Origin: Pseudomonas sp. GD04091
Lineage (GTDB): Bacteria > Pseudomonadota > Gammaproteobacteria > Pseudomonadales > Pseudomonadaceae
Assembly (NCBI RefSeq): GCF_029836165.1
Contig: NZ_JAOEBG010000021.1
Span: 41,014 to 105,013 of the forward strand
Reading direction: 5' to 3'
Length of the DNA stretch: 64,000 nucleotides
In this document: positions 44,798 through 53,878 of the stretch, piece by piece
Layout: every line of letters starts with the position of its first letter
Position numbering within the stretch: the stretch's first letter is position 1
Made by a program: the position numbers and the translations under genes
Notes under the pieces: generated by a model
What the model was told of the DNA's origin: nothing
The model's input: only the letters and a program-made list of their open reading frames with translations
Database searches by the model: none

Positions 44798-45852
44798 AAC
44801 TGCACCTGCGGCTTGGTCGAGGCGAAGATCGCCCAGCTGGAAATGAACAGCGCCGCGATCAACGGCCCGATCACGAAACCGTTGAGCCCGAACACCGCCA
44901 GCCCACCCAAAGTCGAGACCAGCACCAGGTAATCCGGCATGCGCGTGTCCTTGCCCACCAGGATCGGCCGCAGCACGTTGTCCACCATGCCGATCACCAG
45001 CACGCCGAAGGCCGTCAGCACGATCCCTTGCCAGATCGCCCCGGTCAGCAGGAAGTAAAGCGCCACCGGGCCCCAGACAATCCCCGCGCCCACCGCCGGC
45101 AGCAATGACAGGAACGCCATCAGCACCGCCCACACCAGCACGCTGGGGATGCCCAGCACCCAGAAGATCAGCCCGCCCAGCGCCCCCTGGGTGATCGCCA
45201 CCAGCAGGTTGCCCTTGACCGTGGCTCGCACCACGCGCTTGAACTTCAACTGCAGGCGGCGCTTCTGCTGCTCGGGCAGCGGCACTGCCTGGCGCACCTT
45301 GCGCGCCACCTCCGCGCCCTCGCGCAGAAAGAAGAACAGCAGGTAGAGCATGATGCCGAAACTGACCAGGAACTCGAAGGTGCCCTGGCCGAAGCTGAAC
45401 GCCTGGCCGGCGAGGAACTGGCTGCCCTGGGTGGCCCACTTGGTGATCTTGTCGCGCAAGCCATCGAGGTTGCCCATGCCCATGCGATCCAGAAAATGCT
45501 GGGCATAGGCGGGCAGCATATCCTTGCCGCGCTCGATATAGCCGGCGATGTCCAGTTGGCCGCTTTCGATGCGCTGGTACAGTGCCGCGCCCTCCTGCAC
45601 CAGCAAGGCGCTGATGATGATCACCGGCAGCACGGCGACCAGCAGGCAGGTGGCCAGCGCCGTCGCCGTGGCCAGGTTGCGTCGCCCGCCCAGGCGCAAC
45701 AGCAGATGGCGCTGCAGCGGCGAGAAGAGAATGCCGAGGATCACCGCCCAGAAGATCGCGCCGGAGTACGGCAGCAGGATCCAGATGAAGGCGATGGTCA
45801 CCAGTGCCAGCAGCACGGTCAGGGCTTTGTTCTGCAATACGGTTTCGTTCAT
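44788..45852 (-). CDS. AI-2E family transporter (PerM-like)
   Basis: A 354-residue membrane protein of the AI-2E/UPF0118 family. The start at 45852 has GAGGA six bases upstream. Features are eight hydrophobic segments, the central soluble stretch with ERGKDMLPAYAQHF, and the C-terminal family block GIPSVLVWAVLMAFLSLLPAVGAGIVWGP with DNVLRPILVGKDTRMPDYLVLVSTLGG. Some members export AI-2 or act as Na+/H+ antiporters; the role here is unknown. A perfect Anr box lies 56 bp upstream. Confidence 0.85.
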   Translation of the reverse strand: MNETVLQNKALTVLLALVTIAFIWILLPYSGAIFWAVILGILFSPLQRHLLLRLGGRRNLATATALATCLLVAVLPVIIISALLVQEGAALYQRIESGQLDIAGYIERGKDMLPAYAQHFLDRMGMGNLDGLRDKITKWATQGSQFLAGQAFSFGQGTFEFLVSFGIMLYLLFFFLREGAEVARKVRQAVPLPEQQKRRLQLKFKRVVRATVKGNLLVAITQGALGGLIFWVLGIPSVLVWAVLMAFLSLLPAVGAGIVWGPVALYFLLTGAIWQGIVLTAFGVLVIGMVDNVLRPILVGKDTRMPDYLVLVSTLGGLAVFGLNGFVIGPLIAALFISSWAIFASTKPQVQLPS

Positions 45853-45907
45853 GGGCATTCCTCGAGGGCTCAACAATTTAGTGCCCTGCGCATCGGCAAA
45901 AGTGCCG

Positions 45908-45921
45908 TTGATCCAGATCAA
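45908..45921. promoter_or_regulatory. Anr/FNR box TTGAT-CCAG-ATCAA
   Basis: A perfect Anr/FNR consensus between the divergent AI-2E permease and trhP genes. A TAGCAT -10 element at 45944-45949 would put the transcription start near 45956 and the box centre at about -41.5, the class II activator position for trhP. Confidence 0.8.
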
Positions 45922-45975
45922 TACCTGCACGTTGCCGCCGCCTTAGCATCCGCGCCTTTTGCCCCGGTGCGCACC

Positions 45976-47310
45976 ATGACCTCTCCTGCCAAGCCCGAAC
46001 TGCTCGCCCCCGCCGGCACCCTGAAGACCATGCGCTATGCCTTCGCCTACGGCGCCGACGCGGTCTACGCCGGCCAGCCGCGCTACAGCCTGCGGGTGCG
46101 CAACAACGAGTTCGACCACGCCAATCTGGCCCTCGGCATCCAGGAAGCCCAGGCCCAGGGCAAGCGCTTCTACGTGGTGGTCAACATCGCCCCGCACAAC
46201 GCCAAGCTCAAGACCTTCCTCAAGGACCTGGCGCCGGTGATCGAGATGGGCCCGGATGCGCTGATCATGTCGGACCCGGGTCTGATCATGCTGGTGCGCC
46301 AGCACTTCCCGCAGATGCCCGTCCACCTCTCGGTGCAGGCCAACACGGTGAACTGGGCCAGCGTGCAGTTCTGGCAGGGCATGGGGCTGACGCGGGTGAT
46401 CCTGTCTCGCGAGCTATCGCTGGAAGAGATCGAAGAAATCCGCCAGCAGGTGCCGGACATGGAGCTGGAAGTCTTCGTGCATGGCGCGTTGTGCATGGCC
46501 TACTCCGGGCGCTGCCTGCTGTCGGGCTACATGAACAGGCGCGACGCCAACCAGGGCACCTGTACCAATGCATGCCGCTGGAAGTACCAGGCCAATGCAG
46601 CCACCGAGAGCGCCACGGGCGAGATCGTCCGCGAATTCGAACCGACCCTGGGTCTCGGCGCGCCTACCGACCAGGTGTTCCTGCTTCAGGAAAGCAGCCG
46701 CCCGGGTGACGAGATGCCGGCCTTCGAGGACGAGCACGGCACCTACATCATGAACGCCAAGGACCTGCGCGCCATCCAGCACGTCGAGCGCCTGAGCCGC
46801 ATGGGTGTGCATTCACTGAAGATCGAAGGCCGCACCAAGTCGCACTTCTACTGCGCCCGCGCGGTGCAGTCGTACCGCCAGGCCATCGACGATGCGGTGG
46901 CCGGGCGGCCCTTCGACTGCAGCCTGATGGACAACCTCGAGTCCCTCGCCCAGCGCGGCTACACCGAAGGTTTCCTGCGCCGCCACGTCCACGACGAGTA
47001 CCAGAACTACCAGCGCGGCAACTCGGTATCCGAACGCCAGCAATTCGTGGGCGAACTGACCGGGACGCGCATCGACGGGCTGGCCGAGGTCAAGGTCAAG
47101 AACCGTTTCGCGGTGGGCGACCATCTGGAGCTGATGACCCCACGCGGCAACTACCACTTCGACCTGCACCGCCTGCGCGACCGCCAGCAGCAGGCTATCC
47201 AGGTGGCGCCGGGCGATGGCCATGTGGTGTACCTGCCGATCCCCGAGCAGGTATCCCTGGAATTCGGGCTGCTGATGCGCGACCTGGGCAGCGGCGAAGC
47301 GGCTGCCTGA
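45976..47310 (+). CDS. trhP: U32-family tRNA hydroxylation protein TrhP (YegQ)
   Basis: A 444-residue U32 protein. The family signature ELEVFVHGALCMAYSGRCLLSG is intact and continues into MNRRDANQGTCTNACRWKY, whose cysteines bind an iron-sulfur cluster. TrhP hydroxylates U34 of certain tRNAs with prephenate rather than oxygen, alongside the oxygen-dependent TrhO. The ATG at 45976 gives MTSPAKPELLAPAGT, the normal N-terminus. A perfect Anr box upstream fits induction at low oxygen, in keeping with the oxygen-independent chemistry. Confidence 0.9.
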   Translation: MTSPAKPELLAPAGTLKTMRYAFAYGADAVYAGQPRYSLRVRNNEFDHANLALGIQEAQAQGKRFYVVVNIAPHNAKLKTFLKDLAPVIEMGPDALIMSDPGLIMLVRQHFPQMPVHLSVQANTVNWASVQFWQGMGLTRVILSRELSLEEIEEIRQQVPDMELEVFVHGALCMAYSGRCLLSGYMNRRDANQGTCTNACRWKYQANAATESATGEIVREFEPTLGLGAPTDQVFLLQESSRPGDEMPAFEDEHGTYIMNAKDLRAIQHVERLSRMGVHSLKIEGRTKSHFYCARAVQSYRQAIDDAVAGRPFDCSLMDNLESLAQRGYTEGFLRRHVHDEYQNYQRGNSVSERQQFVGELTGTRIDGLAEVKVKNRFAVGDHLELMTPRGNYHFDLHRLRDRQQQAIQVAPGDGHVVYLPIPEQVSLEFGLLMRDLGSGEAAA

Positions 47311-47389
47311 CAATGCTGTAATCTGCGCCTCAGCTGACTGACAGGCGCCGGCGGCGACGATCGTGGCACTTTCGAAGCGAGAGCACGCC

Positions 47390-49126
47390 ATGCCATCGAC
47401 TCCAACCCGCCGCACCTTCGTCAAGGGCCTGGGCGCCGCCACCGCCCTAGCCGGCCTCGGCCTGTGGCGCCCGCTGGCCCACGCCGCCGAGGGCCGCCTG
47501 CCGCTGCACGACCTGAGTGGCCAGCAGTTCGAACTGTTCATCGGCCAGACCCCGGTCAACATCACGGGCCGCCCACGTACCGCGCTGACCATCAACGGCA
47601 GCCTGCCCGGCCCGCAGCTGCGCTGGCGCGAAGGCGACACGGTCACCCTGCGCGTGCGCAACCGCCTGGACCAGCCCACCTCGATCCACTGGCACGGGAT
47701 CATCCTGCCGGCCAACATGGACGGCGTGCCGGGGCTCAGTTTCGCTGGCATCGAGCCCGGCGGCGACTACCTCTACCAGTTCACCCTGCGCCAGAGCGGC
47801 ACCTACTGGTACCACAGCCATTCCGGTTTGCAGGAACAGGCCGGCGTGTATGGCGCCATCGTCATCGAGCCGCGCGAACCGGAACCGCACCGCTACCAAC
47901 GCGATCATGTGCTGCTGCTCAGCGACTGGTCGGACCAGGCGCCGGAGGCCCTGATGGCGACGCTGAAGAAGCAGTCCGACGCCTTCAATTACCACAAGCG
48001 CACGCTCGGCGACTTCGTCGACGACGTCGCCGAGAACGGCTGGGGCAAGGCCGCCGGCGAACGCTGGGCCTGGGCGAAGATGCGCATGAGCCCCACCGAC
48101 CTCGCCGACATCAGCGCCGCCGCCTACACCTACCTGCTCAACGGCCAGCCGCCTGACGGCAACTTCACCTGCCTGTTCCAGCCCGGCGAGACCGTGCGCC
48201 TGCGCCTGATCAACGCTTCGGCGATGACCTACTTCGACTTCCGCATTCCCGGTCTGAAGCTGACGGTGATCGCCGCCGACGGCCTGCCAGTCACCCCGGT
48301 CAGCGTGGATGAGCTACGCATCGCCGTGGCCGAGACCTATGACGTGCTGGTGACCGTGGGCGACCTGCCCGCCTACACCCTGTTCGCCCAGAGCATGGAC
48401 CGCACCGGCTTCGCCCGTGGCACCCTGGCACGCGCGGCCGGTTTGCAGGCGCCGGTGCCCGCCCCCGATCCACGCCCGGTACTGACCATGGACGACATGG
48501 GGCACGGCGGAATGGGCCAGATGGACCATTCGAACATGCCGGGGATGGACCACGGCAGCATGGCCGGCATGGATCACTCGGCGATGGCCGGCATGGCCGC
48601 GATGCAGCGTCATCCCGCCAGTGAAAACGACAACCCGCTGGTGGACATGCAGACCATGGCCCCGCGCGCCAACCTGGCCGACCCCGGCATCGGACTGCGC
48701 GACAACGGCCGTCGGGTACTGTGCTACGCCGACCTGCGCAGCCCCTACCCCGACCCTGACGGTCGCGAACCGTCACGTGACATCGAACTGCACCTCACCG
48801 GGCACATGGAGCGCTTCGCCTGGTCGTTCGACGGCATCAAGTTCAGTGATGCCGAGCCACTGCGCCTGAAGTACGGCGAGCGGGTGCGCATCACCCTGGT
48901 CAACGACACCATGATGACCCACCCGATCCACCTGCACGGCATGTGGAGCGACCTGGAAGACGAACAGGGGCGTTTCCTGGTGCGCAAGCACACCGTCGAC
49001 ATTCCGCCCGGCAGCCGGCGCAGCTACCGCGTGAGCGCCGATGCCCTGGGCCGCTGGGCCTACCACTGCCACCTGCTCTATCACATGGAGACCGGCATGT
49101 TCCGCGAGGTACGGGTCGATGAATGA
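47390..49126 (+). CDS. copA: Multicopper oxidase, copper resistance CopA
   Basis: A 578-residue periplasmic oxidase. The Tat signal is TRRTFVKGLGAATALAGLGL. The copper ligands occur in SIHWHGIILP, YWYHSHSGLQEQAG, HPIHLHGMW and YHCHLLYHMETGMFREV. Between about residues 365 and 410 is a Met/His-rich copper-binding insert (MDDMGHGGMGQMDHSNMPGM). It oxidises Cu(I) to the less toxic Cu(II). ATG at 47390 is preferred to GTG at 47363. The stop overlaps the copB start (ATGAATGA). Confidence 0.94.
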   Translation: MPSTPTRRTFVKGLGAATALAGLGLWRPLAHAAEGRLPLHDLSGQQFELFIGQTPVNITGRPRTALTINGSLPGPQLRWREGDTVTLRVRNRLDQPTSIHWHGIILPANMDGVPGLSFAGIEPGGDYLYQFTLRQSGTYWYHSHSGLQEQAGVYGAIVIEPREPEPHRYQRDHVLLLSDWSDQAPEALMATLKKQSDAFNYHKRTLGDFVDDVAENGWGKAAGERWAWAKMRMSPTDLADISAAAYTYLLNGQPPDGNFTCLFQPGETVRLRLINASAMTYFDFRIPGLKLTVIAADGLPVTPVSVDELRIAVAETYDVLVTVGDLPAYTLFAQSMDRTGFARGTLARAAGLQAPVPAPDPRPVLTMDDMGHGGMGQMDHSNMPGMDHGSMAGMDHSAMAGMAAMQRHPASENDNPLVDMQTMAPRANLADPGIGLRDNGRRVLCYADLRSPYPDPDGREPSRDIELHLTGHMERFAWSFDGIKFSDAEPLRLKYGERVRITLVNDTMMTHPIHLHGMWSDLEDEQGRFLVRKHTVDIPPGSRRSYRVSADALGRWAYHCHLLYHMETGMFREVRVDE

Positions 49127-50024
49127 ACTCAACAACCGGCGCATCGTCACCGGCGTCGCGCTGCTCGCCTTGTTGGCCAGTGAACGCGTTTTGGCAGCCG
49201 GCACGGAGCCTATGCGGCACGGTGCGATGCCGATGGACCACGGCCAGATGAATCACGGCGCGATGCCCATGGACCAAGGCCGGATGAACCCTGCCACGCC
49301 TGCGACGAACCTGCCGCGCACGCCGCTGCCGGTGGTCACAGAGGCTGATCGCCGCGCCGCGTTCCCACCGCTGCCCGGCCACCAGGTGCATGACCGAGCG
49401 ACCAACTGGGCGGTGATCGTCGACCAGCTGGAGTACCAGAACTTCGAAAACAGCAGCGCGCTGAACTGGAACGCTACCGCCTGGATAGGGGGCGATATCG
49501 ACCGTCTGTGGCTGCGCAGCGAGGGCGAACGGGAGCAGGGCAAGACCCACAAGGCCGAGCTGCAGGCGCTCTGGGGACATGCCATCAGCCCCTGGTGGGA
49601 GCTGGTCGGCGGCGTGCGTCAGGACTTCAAGCCCGCCACTGGCCAGACCTGGGCAGCCTTCGGTATCCAGGGCACGCCGCTCTACGGCCTGGAACTGGAG
49701 GCCACTGCCTACGCCGGTGAGCGGCAGCAGACCGCGCTGCGCCTGGAGGCCGGTTACGCTATGCTGCTGACCAATCGCTGGATCCTCGAACCGACCATCG
49801 AAGCCAACTTCTTCGGACGCGACGATGCCGGGCGCGAACAGGGTTCGGGCCTGGCCGAAAGCGAAGTGGGCCTGCGCCTGCGCTACGAGATCAGCCGCGC
49901 GTTCGCGCCCTATGTCGGGGTCAGCTTCAACCGCCTGCACGGCAACCGCGCCGACCAGGCCCGGGAGGATGGCGAGGATCTCGGCCAGACCCGGCTGGTG
50001 GCCGGGATTCGCCTGCGCTTTTAA
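49119..50024 (+). CDS. copB: Copper resistance outer-membrane protein CopB
   Basis: A 301-residue exported protein starting at 49119, coupled to copA by overlap. The signal peptide ends LAA, then a Met/His-rich stretch (MRHGAMPMDHGQMNHGAMPM) binds copper, followed by the CopB barrel domain with WNATAWIGGDIDRLWLRSEGE and LWGHAISPWWELVGGVRQDF. It is thought to sequester copper at or in the outer membrane. Confidence 0.93.
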   Translation: MNELNNRRIVTGVALLALLASERVLAAGTEPMRHGAMPMDHGQMNHGAMPMDQGRMNPATPATNLPRTPLPVVTEADRRAAFPPLPGHQVHDRATNWAVIVDQLEYQNFENSSALNWNATAWIGGDIDRLWLRSEGEREQGKTHKAELQALWGHAISPWWELVGGVRQDFKPATGQTWAAFGIQGTPLYGLELEATAYAGERQQTALRLEAGYAMLLTNRWILEPTIEANFFGRDDAGREQGSGLAESEVGLRLRYEISRAFAPYVGVSFNRLHGNRADQAREDGEDLGQTRLVAGIRLRF

Positions 50025-50070
50025 GTGGCGCAAGGCCCAATGAATCATGCTGTTTCACAGGAGCTTCACC

Positions 50071-50499
50071 ATGCTGCGCAAACACCTGCTCACCCTTGGC
50101 CTGCTGGCCTTCACCGGCCTGGCCCAGGCCGCCGAGACCATCGATGTGTACCGCGACCCCAACTGCGGTTGCTGCAAGGAATGGATCAAGCACCTGAGCG
50201 ACAACGGTTTCACCGTCAACGACCACGTCGAGCCGAACATGAGCGTGGTCAAGCAGCGCCTGGGCGTGGCACCGCGCCTGGCGTCATGCCACACCGGGGT
50301 GATCGGCGGCAAGTTCGTCGAAGGCCATGTGCCGGCCGAGCAAGTGCGCCTGCTGAGCCAGCGCGCCGATCTCAAGGGCCTGGCCGTGCCCGGCATGCCC
50401 ATGGGCTCGCCGGGCATGGAGATGGGTGATCGCAAGGATGCCTACCAGGTGATCGGCGTGACCCAGGACGGCCAGGACACCGTGGTCGCCAGCTACTGA
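50071..50499 (+). CDS. DUF411 metal-related periplasmic protein
   Basis: A 142-residue exported protein. ATG at 50071 has GGAG seven bases upstream and is preferred to ATG at 50047. The signal peptide ends LAQA-A. The DUF411 domain has DPNCGCCKEWIKHL with the CxCC motif and LASCHTGVIGGKFVEGHVPAEQV. DUF411 proteins are common in copper resistance clusters and are thought to handle copper; the location directly after copAB supports this. The stop overlaps the next start. Confidence 0.88.
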   Translation: MLRKHLLTLGLLAFTGLAQAAETIDVYRDPNCGCCKEWIKHLSDNGFTVNDHVEPNMSVVKQRLGVAPRLASCHTGVIGGKFVEGHVPAEQVRLLSQRADLKGLAVPGMPMGSPGMEMGDRKDAYQVIGVTQDGQDTVVASY

Positions 50500-50945
50500 T
50501 GCTCGGTCTTGGGGCGCTGTTCCTCAGCGCCTTCGGCGCCGCCACCCTGCTGCCGCTGCAGTCCGAGGCGGTACTGGTCGGCCTGCTGCTGCGCGAACCG
50601 ACGGCGTGGGCGACCCTGCTGCTGGTCGCGACCCTCGGCAACGTGCTTGGCTCTGTCGTCAACTGGCTGCTTGGCCGGGCCATCGAGCACCTGCGCGACC
50701 GACGCTGGTTCCCGTTCAGCGCCAGCCAGCTGGAGCGCGCCCAGCAGCGCTACCAGCGCTACCAGCGCTGGGGCCAGTGGTCGCTGCTGCTGAGCTGGAT
50801 GCCGGTGATCGGCGACCCGCTCACGCTGATCGCCGGAATCATGCGCGAACCGTTCTGGCGCTTCGTGCTGCTGGTCACCCTGGCCAAGGGCGGACGCTAT
50901 ATCGTCGTGACGATGATTACCCTGGGCTGGTTTCATACCGGGTAA
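50499..50945 (+). CDS. VTT/DedA-like small membrane protein (YqaA family)
   Basis: A 148-residue membrane protein of the VTT family, YqaA type, with four hydrophobic stretches and the core phrases LPLQSEAVLVGLLLREP, LGNVLGSVVNWLLGRAIEHL and WMPVIGDPLTLIAGIMREPFW. The start overlaps the DUF411 stop (TGATG), so it belongs to the copper operon transcript. The family is linked to membrane lipid handling; a role in copper stress is inference. Confidence 0.85.
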   Translation: MLGLGALFLSAFGAATLLPLQSEAVLVGLLLREPTAWATLLLVATLGNVLGSVVNWLLGRAIEHLRDRRWFPFSASQLERAQQRYQRYQRWGQWSLLLSWMPVIGDPLTLIAGIMREPFWRFVLLVTLAKGGRYIVVTMITLGWFHTG

Positions 50946-51020
50946 CACCTTTCACGGGGCCCCGGGCCAACCGACTGCTACAGTCGCCATTTCCCGTCTG
51001 GCCCCACATGGAGTGCTCCC

Positions 51021-52019
51021 ATGCTGCGCGCAACCGCCCTGACCCTGGCCTGTCTGACCGCCGGCGCCGCTCTCGCCGCCGAACCGCCCACCTATGGCAA
51101 GCAACTCGAAGGCTTCGCCTACCCACATCCGCTGCAGCGCTTCGATTTCCAGTCACAGGGCCAGACCCTGCAGATGGGCTATATGGACATACCCGCCAAG
51201 GGCAAGGCCAACGGCCACAGCGTGGTGCTGATGCATGGCAAGAACTTCTGCGCCGCCACCTGGGAGACCACCCTCGATGCTCTGAGCCAGGCGGGCTACC
51301 GGGTGATCGCTCCTGACCAGATCGGCTTCTGCACGTCGAGCAAGCCTGCGCACTACCAGTACAGTTTCCAGCAACTGGCCACCAACACCCATGCCCTGCT
51401 GGCGAAGCTGGGCATCGACAAGGCCGTCGTCCTCGGCCACTCCACCGGTGGCATGCTCGCCACCCGCTACGCCCTGATGTATCCGCAGCAGGTGGAGCGC
51501 CTGGCCATGGTCAACCCCATCGGCCTGGAAGACTGGAAGGCCCTGGGCGTGCCCTATCGCACCATCGACCAGTGGTACGCCCGCGAGCTCAAGCTCGACG
51601 CCGAAGGCGTGCGCAACTATGAGCGCAACACCTACTACGCCGGACGCTGGAAGCCTGAGTACGAGCGCTGGGTGCAGATGCTGGTGGGGTTGAACAAGGG
51701 ACCCGGGCATGAAGCCGTGGCGTGGAACTCGGCGCTGATCTACGACATGATCTTCACCCAGCCGGTGGTCCACGAGTTCAAGGACCTGAAAATGCCGACC
51801 CTGCTGCTGATCGGTGACCAGGACACGACGGCGATCGGCAGCGACATCGCATCGCCCGAGGTTAAGGCGGCACTGGGCAGGTACAAAGAACTGGGGCCGC
51901 GGGTGGTGAAGATGATTCCGCAAGGCGAGCTGGTCACCTTCGAGGGCCTGGGGCATGCGCCGCAGATCGAGGAGCCGGACCAGTTCCACCAGGCGTTGAT
52001 CGGGTGGCTGGAGAAGTGA
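51021..52019 (+). CDS. Exported alpha/beta hydrolase
   Basis: A 332-residue protein with signal peptide (TALTLACLTAGAALA-A). The alpha/beta-hydrolase marks are the oxyanion region VVLMHGKNFCAATWE, the nucleophile elbow LGHSTGG, and a C-terminal GLGHAPQIEEP with the catalytic His; the acid is likely the Asp in GDQDTTAIG. The substrate is unknown. The gene is single, convergent with the DinB gene. Confidence 0.88.
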   Translation: MLRATALTLACLTAGAALAAEPPTYGKQLEGFAYPHPLQRFDFQSQGQTLQMGYMDIPAKGKANGHSVVLMHGKNFCAATWETTLDALSQAGYRVIAPDQIGFCTSSKPAHYQYSFQQLATNTHALLAKLGIDKAVVLGHSTGGMLATRYALMYPQQVERLAMVNPIGLEDWKALGVPYRTIDQWYARELKLDAEGVRNYERNTYYAGRWKPEYERWVQMLVGLNKGPGHEAVAWNSALIYDMIFTQPVVHEFKDLKMPTLLLIGDQDTTAIGSDIASPEVKAALGRYKELGPRVVKMIPQGELVTFEGLGHAPQIEEPDQFHQALIGWLEK

Positions 52020-52021
52020 CG

Positions 52022-52050
52022 GGGACAGGGGCTTGCCCGCGAAGGACCGC
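52022..52050. repeat. REP fragment between convergent genes
   Basis: GGGGCTTGCCCGCGAAGGAC resembles the inverse REP core. It fills the gap between the hydrolase and DinB stops. Confidence 0.45.
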
Positions 52051-52632
52051 TCAGCGGCTCCAGACCTGTTCCTCGCTCCAGCCCAGCTCGGCGAAATCGG
52101 CCGCCCGCAACCCCGCCTCCTCTTCACAGAAAAACTCGTCCAGCTGCGGTGGCTTCACCGCCGTGTCACTGAGCATCGCATGCACCTGCCCACGATGATG
52201 GATCTGGTGCTCGAACAGGTGCGACAGCAGTCGCAGGCGCTGCTCGCGGTGCACCCGGTCGGGCCGTGCGATGCTCACATAACGCCTCAGCTGATCGTCA
52301 TGTAACGCCCGGCAATAGGCGACCAGTCGCTGGTCGGCCTGGGCCTGCTGGGCCTGCAGGTCGGTGCAGGTGGCGAACGGCTGCTCCGGCTGGAAAAAGC
52401 GCTCGCCGTCCGGATCGGGGGCTTCGCCGCGCTGCTCGCACTCCAGGGCATCCAGGTAGAACCAGTCCACCGTCAACAGGTGGTTGAGAGTGGCCTTGAT
52501 CGAGGGGAAGAAACTGCAACGGGGGGCGACGAACTCGTCCTGGGTCAGTTGCAGGCAAGCCTTGTACAGACGGTGGTTGGCCCAGCCATTGTTGTAGGCC
52601 TGGGTCAGCAGATGATGCGACAGCGGCTCCAT
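52051..52632 (-). CDS. DinB family protein
   Basis: A 193-residue four-helix DinB-type protein. The His metal ligands typical of the family lie in SIKATLNHLLTVDWFYLDAL and LLSHLFEHQIHHRGQVHAML. GGAG stands seven bases before the start. Function within the superfamily (thiol transferases, damage-inducible proteins) is not assignable. It follows zapE with an 11-bp gap, suggesting one transcript. Confidence 0.88.
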   Translation of the reverse strand: MEPLSHHLLTQAYNNGWANHRLYKACLQLTQDEFVAPRCSFFPSIKATLNHLLTVDWFYLDALECEQRGEAPDPDGERFFQPEQPFATCTDLQAQQAQADQRLVAYCRALHDDQLRRYVSIARPDRVHREQRLRLLSHLFEHQIHHRGQVHAMLSDTAVKPPQLDEFFCEEEAGLRAADFAELGWSEEQVWSR

Positions 52633-52643
52633 GGTCGGCTCCT

Positions 52644-53744
52644 TCAGGCGAAGCGTTGCAGTTGCATCTCCCGTAGCCGGCTCAGGGTTCGTTGGTACGG
52701 GAACGCCAGATACCCTTGAGTGTAGAGCGCATCCAGCGGAACCTCGGCCTCCAGGTACAACGCCACCCGACGGTCATAGCACTCGTCGACCAGCGCGATG
52801 AAACGCCGCACGCTGTCATCCTTGGGCGCCAGCGTCGGCAATTGACGATCGCCGGCCTCGACGCGCGCGGCGCCATCCTCGGTGCCTCGGGCGATGCGCC
52901 CGGCCTGCTGCACGCCGCCCAAGGCCGGAACATCGCTCACCAGAATGGCCGGGAAACGGTCGCACAGGGCCATGAAATCCATGGCGGCCAAGGGTTGCTC
53001 GCACAAGTCGGCGAACCGGCACCAGAGGGCCCGGGGGCTGTGGCGCACCACCTGTACCTGTCGAGTGCCAACCTGCAGCGCCTGCTCGCTGCCCGGGTCA
53101 TCCGCACTCAACTGCTTGAACACCGCCGTCAGCGCGCCGCCGCTGCCCGGCGGCGCCACCCAGTAGCGCTGCTGCCGTACCCCGGGGTGCAGGCGATGAT
53201 CCTGCTCGCCAGCCACCGACAACACACGCATATGCCGCTCGATGGCGGCGATGGCCGGCAGGAAACGCTCGCGGTTGAAACCCTCGCGGTACAGCTGGTC
53301 CGGGGGCTGGTTGGAAGTGGCGACGATCACCACGCCCTGGTCGAACAGCACCTGGAACAACCGACCGAGGATGATCGCGTCGCCGATATCGCTGACGAAC
53401 AGCTCGTCGAAACACAGCACACGGATTTCGCCCGCCAGCTCCCGGGCCAGGGCCTGGAGCGGGTCGGCGGTGCCATTGAGCTGGAACAGGCGCTGGTGGA
53501 CCCAGGCCATGAAGTGGTGGAAGTGCTGGCGTCGGGCAGGCACGTCAAGTGCGCGGTGGAACAGATCCATCAGCCAGGTCTTGCCACGGCCGACCGGCCC
53601 CCAGAGATACAGGCCCCGGGTGGGCAGGCCCTGGCACAGGGCATCGAAACAGGCTTGAAGCGCGGTAACGGTGGTGGCCTGGGCAGGATCGGGGACGTAG
53701 CCTTGCTCGCCCAGGGCCTGCTGGTAGCGGGATTCGGGATTCAT
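52644..53744 (-). CDS. zapE: Cell division ATPase ZapE (AFG1-like)
   Basis: A 366-residue AFG1-family ATPase. The Walker A is GPVGRGKTWLMDLFH, Walker B IRVLCFDELFVSDIGDA, and sensor VIVATSNQPPDQLY. ZapE binds the division ring and affects FtsZ bundling in E. coli under low oxygen or high temperature. Pseudomonas genomes usually carry a zapE near the mraZ/ribosomal region; this is possibly a second paralogue, which cannot be settled from this window. Confidence 0.88.
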   Translation of the reverse strand: MNPESRYQQALGEQGYVPDPAQATTVTALQACFDALCQGLPTRGLYLWGPVGRGKTWLMDLFHRALDVPARRQHFHHFMAWVHQRLFQLNGTADPLQALARELAGEIRVLCFDELFVSDIGDAIILGRLFQVLFDQGVVIVATSNQPPDQLYREGFNRERFLPAIAAIERHMRVLSVAGEQDHRLHPGVRQQRYWVAPPGSGGALTAVFKQLSADDPGSEQALQVGTRQVQVVRHSPRALWCRFADLCEQPLAAMDFMALCDRFPAILVSDVPALGGVQQAGRIARGTEDGAARVEAGDRQLPTLAPKDDSVRRFIALVDECYDRRVALYLEAEVPLDALYTQGYLAFPYQRTLSRLREMQLQRFA

Positions 53745-53785
53745 GCCGGGTAGTCGGGTAGGAAAAGGCCAGTTTACGCCAGTTA

Positions 53786-53863
53786 CGGCCTCTTCGCGGG
53801 TGAACCCGCTCCCACAGAGGCCGCGTAACCCTGTGGGAGCGGGCTCGCACGCGAAGAGGCCGG
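53786..53863. repeat. REP pair (inverted)
   Basis: GGCCTCTTCGCGGGTGAACC-CGCTCCCACAG and its inverse CTGTGGGAGCGGGCTCGCAC-GCGAAGAGGCC. A clean inverted pair between divergent zapE upstream sequence and the sugar dehydrogenase stop. Confidence 0.88.
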
Positions 53864-53878
53864 TTCGGGCAAGCCGAA

